38,116 bases of DNA. Source: Methylovirgula sp. Its GTDB lineage: Bacteria > Pseudomonadota > Alphaproteobacteria > Rhizobiales > Beijerinckiaceae. The notes below the pieces were generated by a model, which saw only the letters and a list, made by a program, of their open reading frames with translations, searched no databases and was not told the DNA's origin. Below are positions 1 to 10,047 of the stretch, piece after piece (position 1 is the first letter of the stretch; each line of letters starts with the position of its first letter). The translations under genes and the position numbers were made by a program. Location of the stretch: assembly GCA_030036945.1 (NCBI GenBank), contig JASHSB010000028.1:1-38116 (forward strand). The letters are read 5' to 3'.

Positions 1-221
1 GCCGCGAGGTGTTCCATCAGCGTCAGAAAGTAGGGCAGGTCGGCGGCCGCGACGCGCTTTTCGTAGAGCGTCAGGATAAAAAGCCCCGCTTCCGCCTGCA
101 CCAAAAAATTGGAATTTTCGACGCCTTCCGCGATGCCCTTGAAGGCGAGCAGTTTGCCGAGTCCGTAATCGGCAAGGAACGACTCGAGCGCAAGGTCGGA
201 AATTTCCGTATAGACGGCCAT
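1..221 (-). CDS. thrB: Homoserine kinase ThrB, N-terminal part (runs off left edge)
   Basis: Only the first ~73 codons are inside the window; the ORF track omits it because it has no stop here. The translation opens [16 protein letters not shown] and continues with [15 protein letters not shown] and [10 protein letters not shown], the characteristic N-lobe of the APH-fold (aminoglycoside phosphotransferase-like) homoserine kinase of alphaproteobacteria, which phosphorylates L-homoserine with ATP in threonine synthesis in the cytosol. The ATG at 221 is the only sensible start; it lies 12 bases after the DUF502 stop codon on the same strand, so the two are probably co-transcribed. No strong Shine-Dalgarno is visible. 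Catalytic-loop residues lie outside the window. Confidence 0.88.
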   Translation of the reverse strand, partial: MAVYTEISDLALESFLADYGLGKLLAFKGIAEGVENSNFLVQAEAGLFILTLYEKRVAAADLPYFLTLMEHLA

Positions 222-233
222 GACGTATCGCGG

Positions 234-971
234 CTAGGCCGCGTTCTCCTCGCGCATCGGGGCGTTGGCGGGCGGTTCGGCCGGCAAGGTCGGCAAAGTT
301 TCCGGACGGATGACGCCGCAGGAGACGATGAGCTTGACTGCCTCGTCGGGGCTTAATGCCACTTCGATGACCGCGGTCGCCGGCAAAAAGAAATAAAATC
401 CGGTCGTCGGATTGGGTGTGCAAGGCAGGAACACCGAGACGTACGGTTCGTCGATCGGCGGAAGTTTTGCCACGACCGCCTCGGCAGGCGGTACCGAGAG
501 AAAGACGAGCGTCCATGTGCCCTTGGTGGGGAATTCGATCAATCCGACCTTGCGGAACGATGTGCCCGATTGCGAGAACAGGGTCTCGAAAACCTGTTTC
601 ACGCTCTTATAGATCGAGCGGATGACCGGCATCCGTCCGAGAATCGCTTCGCCGAGCGCGATCAAGCTGCGGCCGGCGAGGTTGGCGGCAAGGAATCCGA
701 GCAGCGTCAGGGCGAGAAAGGCAATGATCACGCCGAAGCCCGGCAGCGGGAACGGCAGATAGGTATCCGGCCAAAAGCTCGCCGGCACGAGCTTTTTCAC
801 CCATCCGTCGATCGTATCGACGAACCACCAGACGATGTAAACCGTGATGGCAAGCGGTCCGGCGACCACGATTCCGGTCAGGAACCAGTTGCGGATGCGC
901 GCGCCGATACTCGTTCCGCGCGAGGCGCGGCCTGGCTCGCCTTCCGGCGGTTCGGCAAAAAATTGCGTCAT
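234..971 (-). CDS. DUF502 family inner-membrane protein
   Basis: The protein has two strong hydrophobic segments, around residues 25-45 (WFLTGIVVAGPLAITVYIVWW) and 75-100 (GFGVIIAFLALTLLGFLAANL), followed by a cytoplasmic or periplasmic domain with the family pattern RMPVIRSIYKSVKQV and a PNPTTGFYFFLP block. This is the DUF502 family, whose function is not established. The ORF track starts at 1061, but conserved family sequence begins near MTQFF; I use the ATG at 971. An ATG at 998 is possible, and neither start has a clear ribosome-binding site. It precedes thrB by 12 bases. Length (245 aa) fits the family. Confidence 0.85.
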   Translation of the reverse strand: MTQFFAEPPEGEPGRASRGTSIGARIRNWFLTGIVVAGPLAITVYIVWWFVDTIDGWVKKLVPASFWPDTYLPFPLPGFGVIIAFLALTLLGFLAANLAGRSLIALGEAILGRMPVIRSIYKSVKQVFETLFSQSGTSFRKVGLIEFPTKGTWTLVFLSVPPAEAVVAKLPPIDEPYVSVFLPCTPNPTTGFYFFLPATAVIEVALSPDEAVKLIVSCGVIRPETLPTLPAEPPANAPMREENAA

Positions 972-1172
972 GGTTCGACTCGCGCTTCGAAAGCTCATAG
1001 CAGGAGGAGGGAATTCGCGGGCGAAAAAACCAAACCCCGTCGACGCATGATGCACTTCCATATCCGGACGGCGCTATTTTAGTCTACAATTTTCATGAAC
1101 TATTTGTTCGGGGGAAGTGCGAGAAAAAAGATACCATTCGGTGCTGATTTTGCAGGCAACGTGCTGCAAGAC

Positions 1173-1191
1173 ACGTGACATTGCGTCACGT
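1173..1191. repeat. Perfect 7-bp hairpin ACGTGAC/GTCACGT
   Basis: A perfect inverted repeat ACGTGAC-ATTGC-GTCACGT just upstream of the candidate RNA. It lacks a T run. It could be an operator for a dimeric regulator, or the first helix of the RNA. The upstream ACGTG at 1160 could compete for pairing. Confidence 0.4.
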
Positions 1192-1199
1192 CTAAGCTA

Positions 1200-1384
1200 G
1201 AAACCCTACGCCATCCGAAAGGCCGTTCTGGACCTCCGGCATGCGCACTGTCCAAGTCGTGGGAGGAACCCTTCCCCTCGAGAGCCTGGCGGAGCCGCCC
1301 CTTTTCCAGAAATGGAAAGCGCCCGAGGGAAGGTCTAGGACGAGGGAGTGAGAAGGCGAGGCGGATTCCGTCTCGCCTTTTCCT
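1200..1384 (+). ncRNA. Candidate structured small RNA in the DUF502-tgt intergenic region
   Basis: The 470-base gap between the DUF502 start and the tgt stop holds no convincing gene but has ordered plus-strand secondary structure. A ~10-bp stem (1270-1280 with 1324-1333, one bulge) encloses two hairpins: GGCG/CGCC (1288-1299) and a 7-bp stem capped by a GAAA tetraloop (1302-1319). It is followed by a 12-bp hairpin with a T run (1353-1383). The GAAA loop and T run make sense only on the plus strand, where there is no downstream gene to control, so a free-standing RNA is more likely than a leader. The 5' end is a guess; no promoter was recognised. I could not match it to RNase P RNA, tmRNA, 6S or SRP RNA. 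Confidence 0.4.
1353..1383 (+). terminator. Rho-independent terminator (plus strand)
   Basis: A 12-bp stem with one G-T pair (1353-1364 with 1368-1379, loop ATT) is followed on the plus strand by TTCCTT after two stem-end T residues, giving CCTTTTCCTT. On the minus strand the bases after the stem are CTCACTCC, so it fits the plus strand better, although it could also slow transcription leaving tgt. Confidence 0.55.
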
Positions 1385-1441
1385 TGAGACGCGATCCCCG
1401 ATTCCTGAATCTTCATTTCTCACGCATTTGCGCGCCCGGCT

Positions 1442-3620
<2,179 letters not shown>

Positions 3621-3690
3621 CTCACGCGTCCCTTGGACGCCGCCGCATGTTTCGGGACATTCGCTTCGCGTACTCCTCGGCATGGGAAAC

Positions 3691-3768
3691 GTCATTGCGA
3701 GGCGCGCAGCGCCGAAGCAATCCGGAGGCATCCGCGAAGCCGGATTACTTCGCGGCGCTCGCAATAAC
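3691..3768. repeat. REP-like palindrome, ATTGCGAG...AAGCAATCC family, copy 1
   Basis: An extended imperfect inverted repeat: the left arm ATTGCGAGGCGCGCAGCGCC, continuing GAAGCAATCCGG, pairs with the right arm CCGGATTACTTCGCGG, continuing CGCTCGCAAT. It sits between the ppiB-like gene and queA on the same strand. A second copy is at 9173-9289. Palindromes of this kind are common between genes in Bradyrhizobium and related genera. It may act as an mRNA processing or partial termination site within the cluster; this is inference. Confidence 0.75.
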
Positions 3769-3817
3769 ACGGCGGGCAAGCATCACCAAGGGAAGACCGG
3801 GTTGAGAATCGGCGTTT

Positions 3818-4273
3818 TCAGCTCACCGTTGCGGAAATAATCTTGTCGGGATCTTTCACCGGCTCGCCGCGCTTGATCTTGTCGACGTTTTCCATGCCCG
3901 AGATCACTTTGCCCCAGACCGTATATTTGCGGTCGAGGAACCGGGCGTCGCCGAAGCAGATGAAGAATTGCGAATTGGCGGAATCGGGATTTTGCGCGCG
4001 CGCCATGGAACACGTGCCGCGCACGTGCGATTCGGCGTTGAACTCCGCCTTCAGGTCCGGATAGTGCGAGCCGCCGGTGCCGGTGCCGTGCGGGCAGCCG
4101 GTCTGCGCCATGAATCCTTCGATCACCCGATGAAAGACGATGCCGTCGTAGAATTTCTCGCCCACCAGCTTTTTGATCTGCGCGACGTGGCCGGGGGCCA
4201 GGTCGGGACGCATTTCGATCATCACCTTGCCCTTCGTGGTATCGAGCGTGAGCGTATTGCCGGGTTCCGGCAT
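3818..4273 (-). CDS. ppiB: Cyclophilin-type peptidyl-prolyl cis-trans isomerase, cytosolic (PpiB-like)
   Basis: A 151-residue single-domain cyclophilin without signal peptide, so a cytosolic proline isomerase. Active-site blocks seen are FHRVIEGFMAQTGCP (catalytic Arg, Phe and Gln), GSHYPDLKAEF, GTCSMARAQNPDSANSQFFIC and VWGKVISGMENVDKI. The start ATG at 4273 has GGAGGAG upstream. In relatives it lies beside the periplasmic cyclophilin gene after coaD; here a plus-strand Rieske gene separates the two. Confidence 0.95.
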   Translation of the reverse strand: MPEPGNTLTLDTTKGKVMIEMRPDLAPGHVAQIKKLVGEKFYDGIVFHRVIEGFMAQTGCPHGTGTGGSHYPDLKAEFNAESHVRGTCSMARAQNPDSANSQFFICFGDARFLDRKYTVWGKVISGMENVDKIKRGEPVKDPDKIISATVS

Positions 4274-4418
4274 GGCGAAACTCCTCCTGGACTTTGGCGG
4301 GCCCCTGCAATAATCGAAGCGCGGGGCAAGGTAAACCTGACGCTCCTACCGGCCGCAAGCTCCGACTTAGGCGAGGGCGCGGAAACAGACGCCTCGTGCC
4401 ACGATTGGTGAGGTGAAT

Positions 4419-5069
4419 ATGGCGGATCTACCTTCTGCTTCTCCCGATCTCGATGAGACCGCGACCCGCCGCGACTTCCTCTTCCTCGCGACCGGGGCTT
4501 TCGGAATCGTCGGCGCGGCGGCGGCGATCGTGCCGCTCGTTTCGCAGCTCGAGCCCGACGCTTCGACAATTGCCGCCGGCGGTCCGATCGACATCGATTT
4601 GAAAAGCGTCGCGCCGGGGCAGATGATCATCGTGCGCTGGCGCTCGCGGCCGGTCTTCATCGTCAATCGCCCCGCCAAGCTGCTTGCGGCGTTGCAGAGC
4701 CAGCCGCTCGTCGCGCTCTTATCCGACCCCAATTCGCAGAATCATCAGCAGCCGGAATATGCGGCCAATTGGCACCGCTCGATCAATCCGGAATACGGGG
4801 TGCTGGTTGGCATCTGCACGCATCTCGGCTGCATTCCGGAGTTTTTTCCCAACCCGAGCGCAACCACGCCGACGAACGCCTGGCCGGGCGGCTATTTCTG
4901 CCCGTGCCACGGCTCGAAATACGATCTGGCGGGCCGCGTCTTCAAAGGCGTCCCGGCACCCTACAATCTGCCCGTGCCGCCGTATTGCTTCGTGAACGCC
5001 ACGACGCTCAGGATCGGCGAAAATCCGCCGGGCAGCGACTACGATTTCGATTCAATCGTTCAGCTCTAA
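4419..5069 (+). CDS. petA: Rieske iron-sulfur protein of cytochrome bc1 type, isolated gene
   Basis: 216 residues. The N-terminus has a Tat-type signal anchor (TRRDFLF followed by a hydrophobic stretch to about residue 40), as expected for a Rieske subunit exported folded and left anchored. The [2Fe-2S] ligands are in CTHLGC and CPCHGS, with the Tyr of SKYDLAG and a PAPYNLPVPPY proline loop. Family role: electron transfer from quinol to cytochrome c1. The insert between the two cluster boxes (IPEFFPN...AWPGGYF) and GRVFKGVPAP look closer to beta/gammaproteobacterial PetA than to the usual alphaproteobacterial type; this is judged by eye. No cytochrome b or c1 gene follows. The ATG at 4419 follows AGGTGA; the listed GTG at 4413 is part of that ribosome site. 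Confidence 0.92.
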   Translation: MADLPSASPDLDETATRRDFLFLATGAFGIVGAAAAIVPLVSQLEPDASTIAAGGPIDIDLKSVAPGQMIIVRWRSRPVFIVNRPAKLLAALQSQPLVALLSDPNSQNHQQPEYAANWHRSINPEYGVLVGICTHLGCIPEFFPNPSATTPTNAWPGGYFCPCHGSKYDLAGRVFKGVPAPYNLPVPPYCFVNATTLRIGENPPGSDYDFDSIVQL

Positions 5070-5079
5070 GGCACGCGCG

Positions 5080-5643
5080 CTATTTGGCGTCCGCGGCGAG
5101 CTGCATCTTTACGATCTTGTCGGGATTGGTCACCGCCCCGTTGTTGTCTTTGTCGCCTTTCTTGATCTTGTCGGCAACCTCCATGCCGGAGACGACCCGG
5201 CCGAAGACCGTATATTGGCCGTCGAGAAAATCGGCGTCGGCGAGGCAAATGAAGAACTGCGAATTGCCGGAATTCGGATCCTCGGCGCGTGCCATTCCCA
5301 CGGTGCCGCGCTTGAAGGGTACCTTGGAGAATTCGGCCGGCACGTTGGGCAGATCCGATCCGCCCATGCCGGTGCCGGTCGGATCGCCGGTCTGCGCCAT
5401 GAATCCGTCGATCACCCGATGAAAGACGATGCCGTTGTAAAAGCCGCGCTTGGTGAGTGTCTTGATCTGCGCCACCGTCTTCGGCGCGAGATCGGGGCGC
5501 AGCAGGATGGTGATGCGGCCATCTTTCGTGTCGAGATAAATGGTGTTTTGCAGATCAGACGCAGCAGCAAGCGGCGCCGCGAGAAACGTGAAGGCGAGGG
5601 CGAGAAAGACACTGCGTCGATCGAGTTTCATGATCGGTTTCAT
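5080..5643 (-). CDS. ppiA: Periplasmic cyclophilin-type peptidyl-prolyl isomerase
   Basis: 187 residues with an N-terminal signal peptide ([24 protein letters not shown], cleavage expected near residue 28), then a cyclophilin domain with [34 protein letters not shown] and [15 protein letters not shown]. It should catalyse proline isomerisation of exported proteins. It overlaps the coaD stop by four bases (ATGA), or starts at the next Met 12 bases on. It is co-directional with gyrA-coaD. A G(D/N)KDNNG stretch near the C-terminus looks like a surface loop. Confidence 0.95.
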   Translation of the reverse strand: MKPIMKLDRRSVFLALAFTFLAAPLAAASDLQNTIYLDTKDGRITILLRPDLAPKTVAQIKTLTKRGFYNGIVFHRVIDGFMAQTGDPTGTGMGGSDLPNVPAEFSKVPFKRGTVGMARAEDPNSGNSQFFICLADADFLDGQYTVFGRVVSGMEVADKIKKGDKDNNGAVTNPDKIVKMQLAADAK

Positions 5644-6155
5644 GATTCGTCCTTGGGGGTTCTGCGTATTTTTTCCGCGAGCGCGGCGGCCACGACGTCA
5701 GGCACGAAGCTCGATATGTCACCGCCGAGCAAGGCGATTTGCCGGACCAAAGTCGCGGCAATATGGCGGACGCTGGGCGAAGCGGCGAGAAACACGGTCG
5801 GGATTTCAGGCGCCAGCATGGCGTTCGCGCCGGCCATCTCCATCTCGTAGTCGAGGTCAGTGCCGTCGCGCAGGCCGCGCAGCAGCAGCGTTGCGCCGGC
5901 CTCTCGCGCCGCCGTGACCGTGAGACCGGAGAAGGTCAGAACTGAAAGCTTGCAGGATTGTGCGCCGGCAAGATGCGCACCGACGCGGCGCACGAGCTCG
6001 GCGCGTTCCTCGGCCGAGAAAAGCGGCATTTTATTGGGATGTACGCCGATGCCCACCACAAGCTCGTCGCAAAGCCGGACGGCGCGCTTGATGATGTCAA
6101 CGTGGCCGTTGGTCAGGGGATCGAACGTGCCCGTGTAAAGCGCTTTGCGGATCAT
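5640..6155 (-). CDS. coaD: Phosphopantetheine adenylyltransferase
   Basis: 171 residues, standard length. CoaD adenylates 4'-phosphopantetheine to dephospho-CoA, the penultimate step of CoA synthesis. It has the nucleotidyltransferase signature [15 protein letters not shown] near the N-terminus, the GIGVHPNK block, [13 protein letters not shown] and the C-terminal [24 protein letters not shown]-like motif. It lies 70 bases downstream of gyrA and overlaps ppiA by four bases, so one transcript is likely. Confidence 0.97.
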   Translation of the reverse strand: MIRKALYTGTFDPLTNGHVDIIKRAVRLCDELVVGIGVHPNKMPLFSAEERAELVRRVGAHLAGAQSCKLSVLTFSGLTVTAAREAGATLLLRGLRDGTDLDYEMEMAGANAMLAPEIPTVFLAASPSVRHIAATLVRQIALLGGDISSFVPDVVAAALAEKIRRTPKDES

Positions 6156-6198
6156 GGGTGACGTTTAGCGGAGGGCAGGGGCGGGAGCAAATGGTGTT

Positions 6199-6225
6199 CC
6201 CTCTCCCCCGAACGGGGAAAGGGGA
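6199..6225. repeat. Degenerate CCCTCTCCC palindrome at the gyrA 3' end
   Basis: TTCCCTCTCCCCCG faces CGGGGAAAGGGGA across a two-base loop, with two mismatches and a G-T pair, and abuts the gyrA stop codon (TAA, 6226-6228). It resembles the palindromes in uvrA and around the DUF559 remnant. It may act as a partial terminator between gyrA and coaD. Confidence 0.5.
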
Positions 6226-8976
6226 TTATGCCTCGCTTGCACCGTTGCCCGCGTCCTCTTCGCTGATCCGTTCGACCCCGACAACGCGTTCTCCGTCCGC
6301 GGTATTGAAGACGATGACGCCTTGCGTGCTGCGGCCGGCGACGCGAATGTCCTCGACCGGGCAGCGGATCAGCCGTCCGCCGTCGGTGACCAGCATGATC
6401 TCGTCGTTTTCTTCGACCGGCATCGAGGCGACGAGCGGGCCGTTCCTCTGGTTGACCGCCATGGCGACGATGCCTTTGCCGCCGCGCCCGGTGATCCGGT
6501 ATTCGTAAGACGAGGTGCGTTTGCCGTAGCCTTTCGAGGAAATCGTCAGGATGATTTCTTCCGCCGCCGACATTTCAGCGTAGCGTTCCGACGCGAGCGG
6601 CACGGCCTGCGCCTCTTCGCCGCCGTTTTCTTCGTTTGTCGCCTCGCCGGCGCCTTCCGGCGCGGCTTCGGTGGAAGTCTCGCCGGCGATCGCGCGGCGC
6701 ATCTTGAGATAGGCCATGCGCTCGCCGCTTTCCGCCTCGATGTGGCGCAAGATGGCGAGCGAGATCATCCGGTCGCCTTCGCCGAGCGCGATGCCGCGCA
6801 CGCCCATCGAGTCGCGGCCCTTGAACACGCGCACGTCGGTGACCGCGAAGCGGATACATTGCCCGTTGGCGGTCGTGAGCAGCACGTCGCCGCTCTCCGT
6901 GCAGATTTGCACGTCGACGATTTCTTCGCCCGCGTCAAGCCGCATGGCGAGCTTGCCTGAGCGGTTCACCTGCGTGAAGTCGGAGAGCTTGTTGCGGCGT
7001 ACCGTGCCGCCGGTGGTCGCGAACATCACGTCGAGCGTGCCCCACTGCGTTTCGTCTTCGGGCAACGGCATGATGGTCGTGATCCGCTCGCCCTGTTCGA
7101 GCGGCAGGATGTTGACGAGCGCCTTGCCGCGCGCCTGCGGCGCCGCCAGCGGCAGGCGCCAGACCTTCTCTTTGTAGACCTTGCCGAGCGACGAGAAGAA
7201 CAGAACCGGCGTATGCGTCGAAGCGATGAACAGCCGGGCGACAAAATCCTCGTCGCGCGTCTGCATGCCGGCGCGGCCCTTGCCGCCGCGCCGCTGGGCG
7301 CGATAAGTCGAAAGCGGCACGCGCTTGATGTAGCCGGCGTGCGAGACGGTGACCACCATATCCTCGCGCTGAATCAGGTCTTCGTCCTCGAATTCGGTGT
7401 CGGCGTCGCTGTCGAGGATCAATGTGCGGCGCGGCGCGGCATGCGCCGCCTTGATCGCCGCGAGTTCGTCCTTGATGATCGCGAATACGCGGGCGCGCGA
7501 GTGCAGGATGTCGAGATAATCGGTGATCTCGGCGGCGAGTTTCTGCAGCGCTTCGGAAATCTCCTCGCGGCCGAGCGCGGTCAACCGTTGCAGACGCAAG
7601 TCGAGAATGCCGCGCGCCTGCACCTCGGACAGGTGGCAGGTGCCGGTTTCGCTCAGCGCGTGGCGCGGATCGGCGATCAGTGCGACGAGTGGCGCCATGT
7701 CGCGCGCCGGCCAGTCGCGGTTCATCAACGCTTCGCGCGCCGCCGCGGCGTCGGACGAAGAGCGGATCAGTCGCACCACTTCGTCGATATTGGCGACGGC
7801 GATGGCGAGGCCGACCTGCAGATGCGCCGCGTCACGCGCCTTGTTGAGCTTGAACTTGGTACGCCGGGTGACCACTTCCTCGCGGAAATCGACGAAGGCG
7901 GAGAGAAAATCCTTGAGCGTCAGCGTCTCGGGGCGGCCGCCGTTCAGCGCGATCATATTGGCCGGGAAGGCCGATTGCAGCGCCGTGAAGCGCCAAAGCT
8001 GGTTCAACACCACGTCGGCGACGGCGTCGCGCTTCAATTCGATCACAATGCGCATGCCGTCGCGGTCGGATTCGTCGCGCAGGTCGGCGATGCCTTCGAT
8101 CTTCTTGTCGCGCACCAGTTCGGCGATGCGTTCGAGCAGCGCCGCCTTGTTCACCTGATAGGGAATCTCAGTGACGACCAACGCCTCGCGTTCCTTGCGG
8201 ATCTCCTCGATTTCGATTTTGGCGCGCACCAGGATCGAGCCGCGCCCCAAATGATAGGCGGCGCGGATGCCGGCGCGGCCGAGGATCGTGCCACCGGTCG
8301 GGAAATCCGGGCCGGGCACGATGGCGATCAAGTCGTCGATCGAAATATCGGGCCGGTCGATGAGCGCGATCACCGCATCGACCACCTCGCCGAGATTGTG
8401 CGGCGGGATGTTGGTCGCCATCCCGACCGCGATGCCGCCGGCGCCGTTGACGAGCAGGTTCGGATATTTGGCGGGCAGAACCGTGGGCTCGCGCTCGCGC
8501 CCGTCGTAGTTCGGCTGAAAATCAACCGTCTCGCTGTCGAGATCATCGAGAAGCGGGATCGCGGCGGTCGCCAGCCGCACTTCCGTATAGCGTTCGGCGG
8601 CGGGCGGATCGCCGTCGACCGAGCCGAAATTGCCCTGGCCGTCGATCAACGGCAGGCGCATCGAAAACGGCTGCGCCATGCGCACCAGCGCGTCGTAGAT
8701 CGCGAGGTTACCGTGCGGATGGTATTTGCCCATCGTGTCGCCGGTGACGCGCGCCGATTTGTTGTAGGCGCGATCCGGCGTGTAATTGTTCTCATACATC
8801 GAGTAGAGGATGCGCCGATGCACGGGCTTCAGGCCGTCGCGCACGTCGGGCAGGGCGCGACTGACGATCACGCTCATCGCATAATCGAGATAGCAGCGGC
8901 GCATTTCGTCGGAAATGGAAACCGGCCGGACGTCGGAGCCCGGCGGGGCCTGTCCGGTGCTGTCTTCGTTGGCCAA
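6226..8976 (-). CDS. gyrA: DNA gyrase subunit A
   Basis: 916 residues. GyrA forms the DNA cleavage-reunion subunit of gyrase, which adds negative supercoils. The catalytic tyrosine is Y130 in ERYTEVRL, the QRRGGKG GyrA-box is near residue 560, and the C-terminal beta-pinwheel carries the acidic insertion ([15 protein letters not shown]) common in alphaproteobacteria. The quinolone region reads [10 protein letters not shown]: the residue matching E. coli Ser83 is Leu91. The start is a TTG at 8976, directly after an in-frame TGA three codons up, so no earlier start exists; the family N-terminus ([17 protein letters not shown]) confirms the region. Strong terminator not seen; coaD follows. Confidence 0.98.
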   Translation of the reverse strand: MANEDSTGQAPPGSDVRPVSISDEMRRCYLDYAMSVIVSRALPDVRDGLKPVHRRILYSMYENNYTPDRAYNKSARVTGDTMGKYHPHGNLAIYDALVRMAQPFSMRLPLIDGQGNFGSVDGDPPAAERYTEVRLATAAIPLLDDLDSETVDFQPNYDGREREPTVLPAKYPNLLVNGAGGIAVGMATNIPPHNLGEVVDAVIALIDRPDISIDDLIAIVPGPDFPTGGTILGRAGIRAAYHLGRGSILVRAKIEIEEIRKEREALVVTEIPYQVNKAALLERIAELVRDKKIEGIADLRDESDRDGMRIVIELKRDAVADVVLNQLWRFTALQSAFPANMIALNGGRPETLTLKDFLSAFVDFREEVVTRRTKFKLNKARDAAHLQVGLAIAVANIDEVVRLIRSSSDAAAAREALMNRDWPARDMAPLVALIADPRHALSETGTCHLSEVQARGILDLRLQRLTALGREEISEALQKLAAEITDYLDILHSRARVFAIIKDELAAIKAAHAAPRRTLILDSDADTEFEDEDLIQREDMVVTVSHAGYIKRVPLSTYRAQRRGGKGRAGMQTRDEDFVARLFIASTHTPVLFFSSLGKVYKEKVWRLPLAAPQARGKALVNILPLEQGERITTIMPLPEDETQWGTLDVMFATTGGTVRRNKLSDFTQVNRSGKLAMRLDAGEEIVDVQICTESGDVLLTTANGQCIRFAVTDVRVFKGRDSMGVRGIALGEGDRMISLAILRHIEAESGERMAYLKMRRAIAGETSTEAAPEGAGEATNEENGGEEAQAVPLASERYAEMSAAEEIILTISSKGYGKRTSSYEYRITGRGGKGIVAMAVNQRNGPLVASMPVEENDEIMLVTDGGRLIRCPVEDIRVAGRSTQGVIVFNTADGERVVGVERISEEDAGNGASEA

Positions 8977-9172
8977 GAGGGATCAATCCAAAGATTCGGA
9001 AAACGCTGCTTTTAATATAGGCGAAGCCGCCTCGAAACGCCACCCGCGGCGGGCCGAAATGCGCCAAAAATGCGATGTCTTTCCAATTACTTGCACGGCA
9101 ATCCCAAGATGCGCACAGGTCTTGGGGCGGACCCCGGAAGCGCGCAAGATCCTCGACCAAAAAAGAAATAGG

Positions 9173-9289
9173 CGTCATTGCGAGCGCAGCGAAGCGATCC
9201 AGGTTCACCGGGCGTTTCTGGATTGCTTCGTCGCGGAGTCGTCATTGGGCCGGCCAAAGGCCGGACCCGTTGGCTCCTCGCAATGACGA
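9173..9289. repeat. REP-like palindrome, ATTGCGAG...AAGCAATCC family, copy 2
   Basis: This fills the middle of the 336-base gap between the gyrA start and the ssb stop. GTCATTGCGAGCGCAGCGAA, continuing GCGATCCAG, is mirrored by CTGGATTGCTTCGTCGC, and a further arm ends CTCGCAATGAC, with a nested GGCCGGCC-AAA-GGCCGG hairpin inside. It is the same family as 3691-3768 but longer. The rest of the gap (8977-9172) shows nothing I can name. Confidence 0.75.
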
Positions 9290-9312
9290 GCCTCCATTCC
9301 GAAGGACCTCAT

Positions 9313-9804
9313 CTAGAACGGAATGTCGTCGTCGATCATTTCCGCGACGCGGCCGGGACGTTTCTCGGACGTCTCCATCGGCGACGAACGGCCGAAGTTG
9401 CCGGCACTCTCCGCCGCATCGCCGCGCTCCTCGGGCGTCTCGCTGCGCGCCCCGCGGCTGTCGAGCAGCGTGAGCTCGCCGCGGAACCGCTGCAGCACGA
9501 CTTCCGTGGTCTTGCGCTGGTTGCCGTCGCGGTCGGTATATTCGCGCGTCTGCAATTGGCCCTCGAGATAGATCTTCGAGCCTTTCTTGCAATATTGCTC
9601 GGCGATCTTGCCGAGGTTCTCGTTGTAGATGACGACGTTGTGCCACTCGGTGCGTTCCTTGCGCTCGCCGCTCGCCTTGTCGCGCCAGGAATCCGTCGTC
9701 GCCACGCTGAAACTCACGACGGAATCGCCCGAATTCAGCCGCCGCACTTCGGGATCGCGGCCCAAGTTGCCGATCAAAATGACCTTGTTGACGCTTCCCG
9801 CCAT
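9313..9804 (-). CDS. ssb: Single-stranded DNA-binding protein
   Basis: 163 residues. The N-terminal OB fold (MAGSVNKVILIGNLGRDPEVR, WHNVVIYNENLGKIAEQYCKKG, EGQLQTREYTDRDG) binds ssDNA as a tetramer, followed by a polar linker and the acidic protein-interaction tail DDDIPF. GGAGAAG precedes the ATG at 9804. A GTTC-N7-GTTC LexA-type box lies 129 bases upstream, so SOS control is likely. In many alphaproteobacteria ssb and uvrA are neighbours; here about 2.2 kb separate them. Confidence 0.98.
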   Translation of the reverse strand: MAGSVNKVILIGNLGRDPEVRRLNSGDSVVSFSVATTDSWRDKASGERKERTEWHNVVIYNENLGKIAEQYCKKGSKIYLEGQLQTREYTDRDGNQRKTTEVVLQRFRGELTLLDSRGARSETPEERGDAAESAGNFGRSSPMETSEKRPGRVAEMIDDDIPF

Positions 9805-9884
9805 GACACTTCTCCATCACTCTCCGAAATCTCTACGACCTTATCCGCAACCTCGGGCCGGCGCTGCGAGCGCGCGCTTTGTCC

Positions 9885-9921
9885 ACAAGCGAATCGACGT
9901 CGACAAGCGAATGGACAAGCG
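9885..9921. repeat. Short direct repeats ACAAGCG x3 upstream of ssb
   Basis: ACAAGCG occurs at 9885, 9903 and 9915 (steps of 18 and 12 bases); the first two copies share ACAAGCGAATSGAC. They lie between the LexA box and the ssb start, in the promoter or leader region. No known binding protein is implied by the motif. Confidence 0.35.
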
Positions 9922-9932
9922 CGGGCTGCGGT

Positions 9933-9947
9933 GTTCTGCTTTTGTTC
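9933..9947. promoter_or_regulatory. LexA-type SOS box, GTTC-N7-GTTC
   Basis: GTTC-TGCTTTT-GTTC is an exact match to the direct-repeat operator used by LexA in alphaproteobacteria (GTTC-N7-GTTC or its complement). It lies between ssb (minus strand, 129 bases away) and the broken secreted gene starting at 10048 on the plus strand. It most likely governs ssb. The exact -10/-35 elements were not identified. Confidence 0.75.
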
Positions 9948-10047
9948 TAGCAGGAGCGTTTGCCCGGCGCAAGGGGATTCTGGGGCAGACGCGGCGGGGA
10001 TTTCGGCAGTTTGCCATGCGCGCTCGGCGGGCGGGGAGGAGGAAGCC

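Noticed and set aside
1100-1423. ORF of 107 codons between DUF502 and tgt
   Set aside because: No ribosome site, no family, and the DNA instead shows RNA-type secondary structure.
1062-1441. Identity of the candidate RNA as RNase P RNA, two-piece tmRNA, 6S or SRP RNA
   Set aside because: The conserved RNase P cores, a T-loop GTTCGA with ANDN-type tag codons, and the SRP GGTCAGGTCC core are all absent; I could not see a 6S-type long imperfect hairpin.
7213-9015. 600-codon plus-strand open frame opposite gyrA
   Set aside because: Shadow of gyrA, which is unmistakable on the minus strand.
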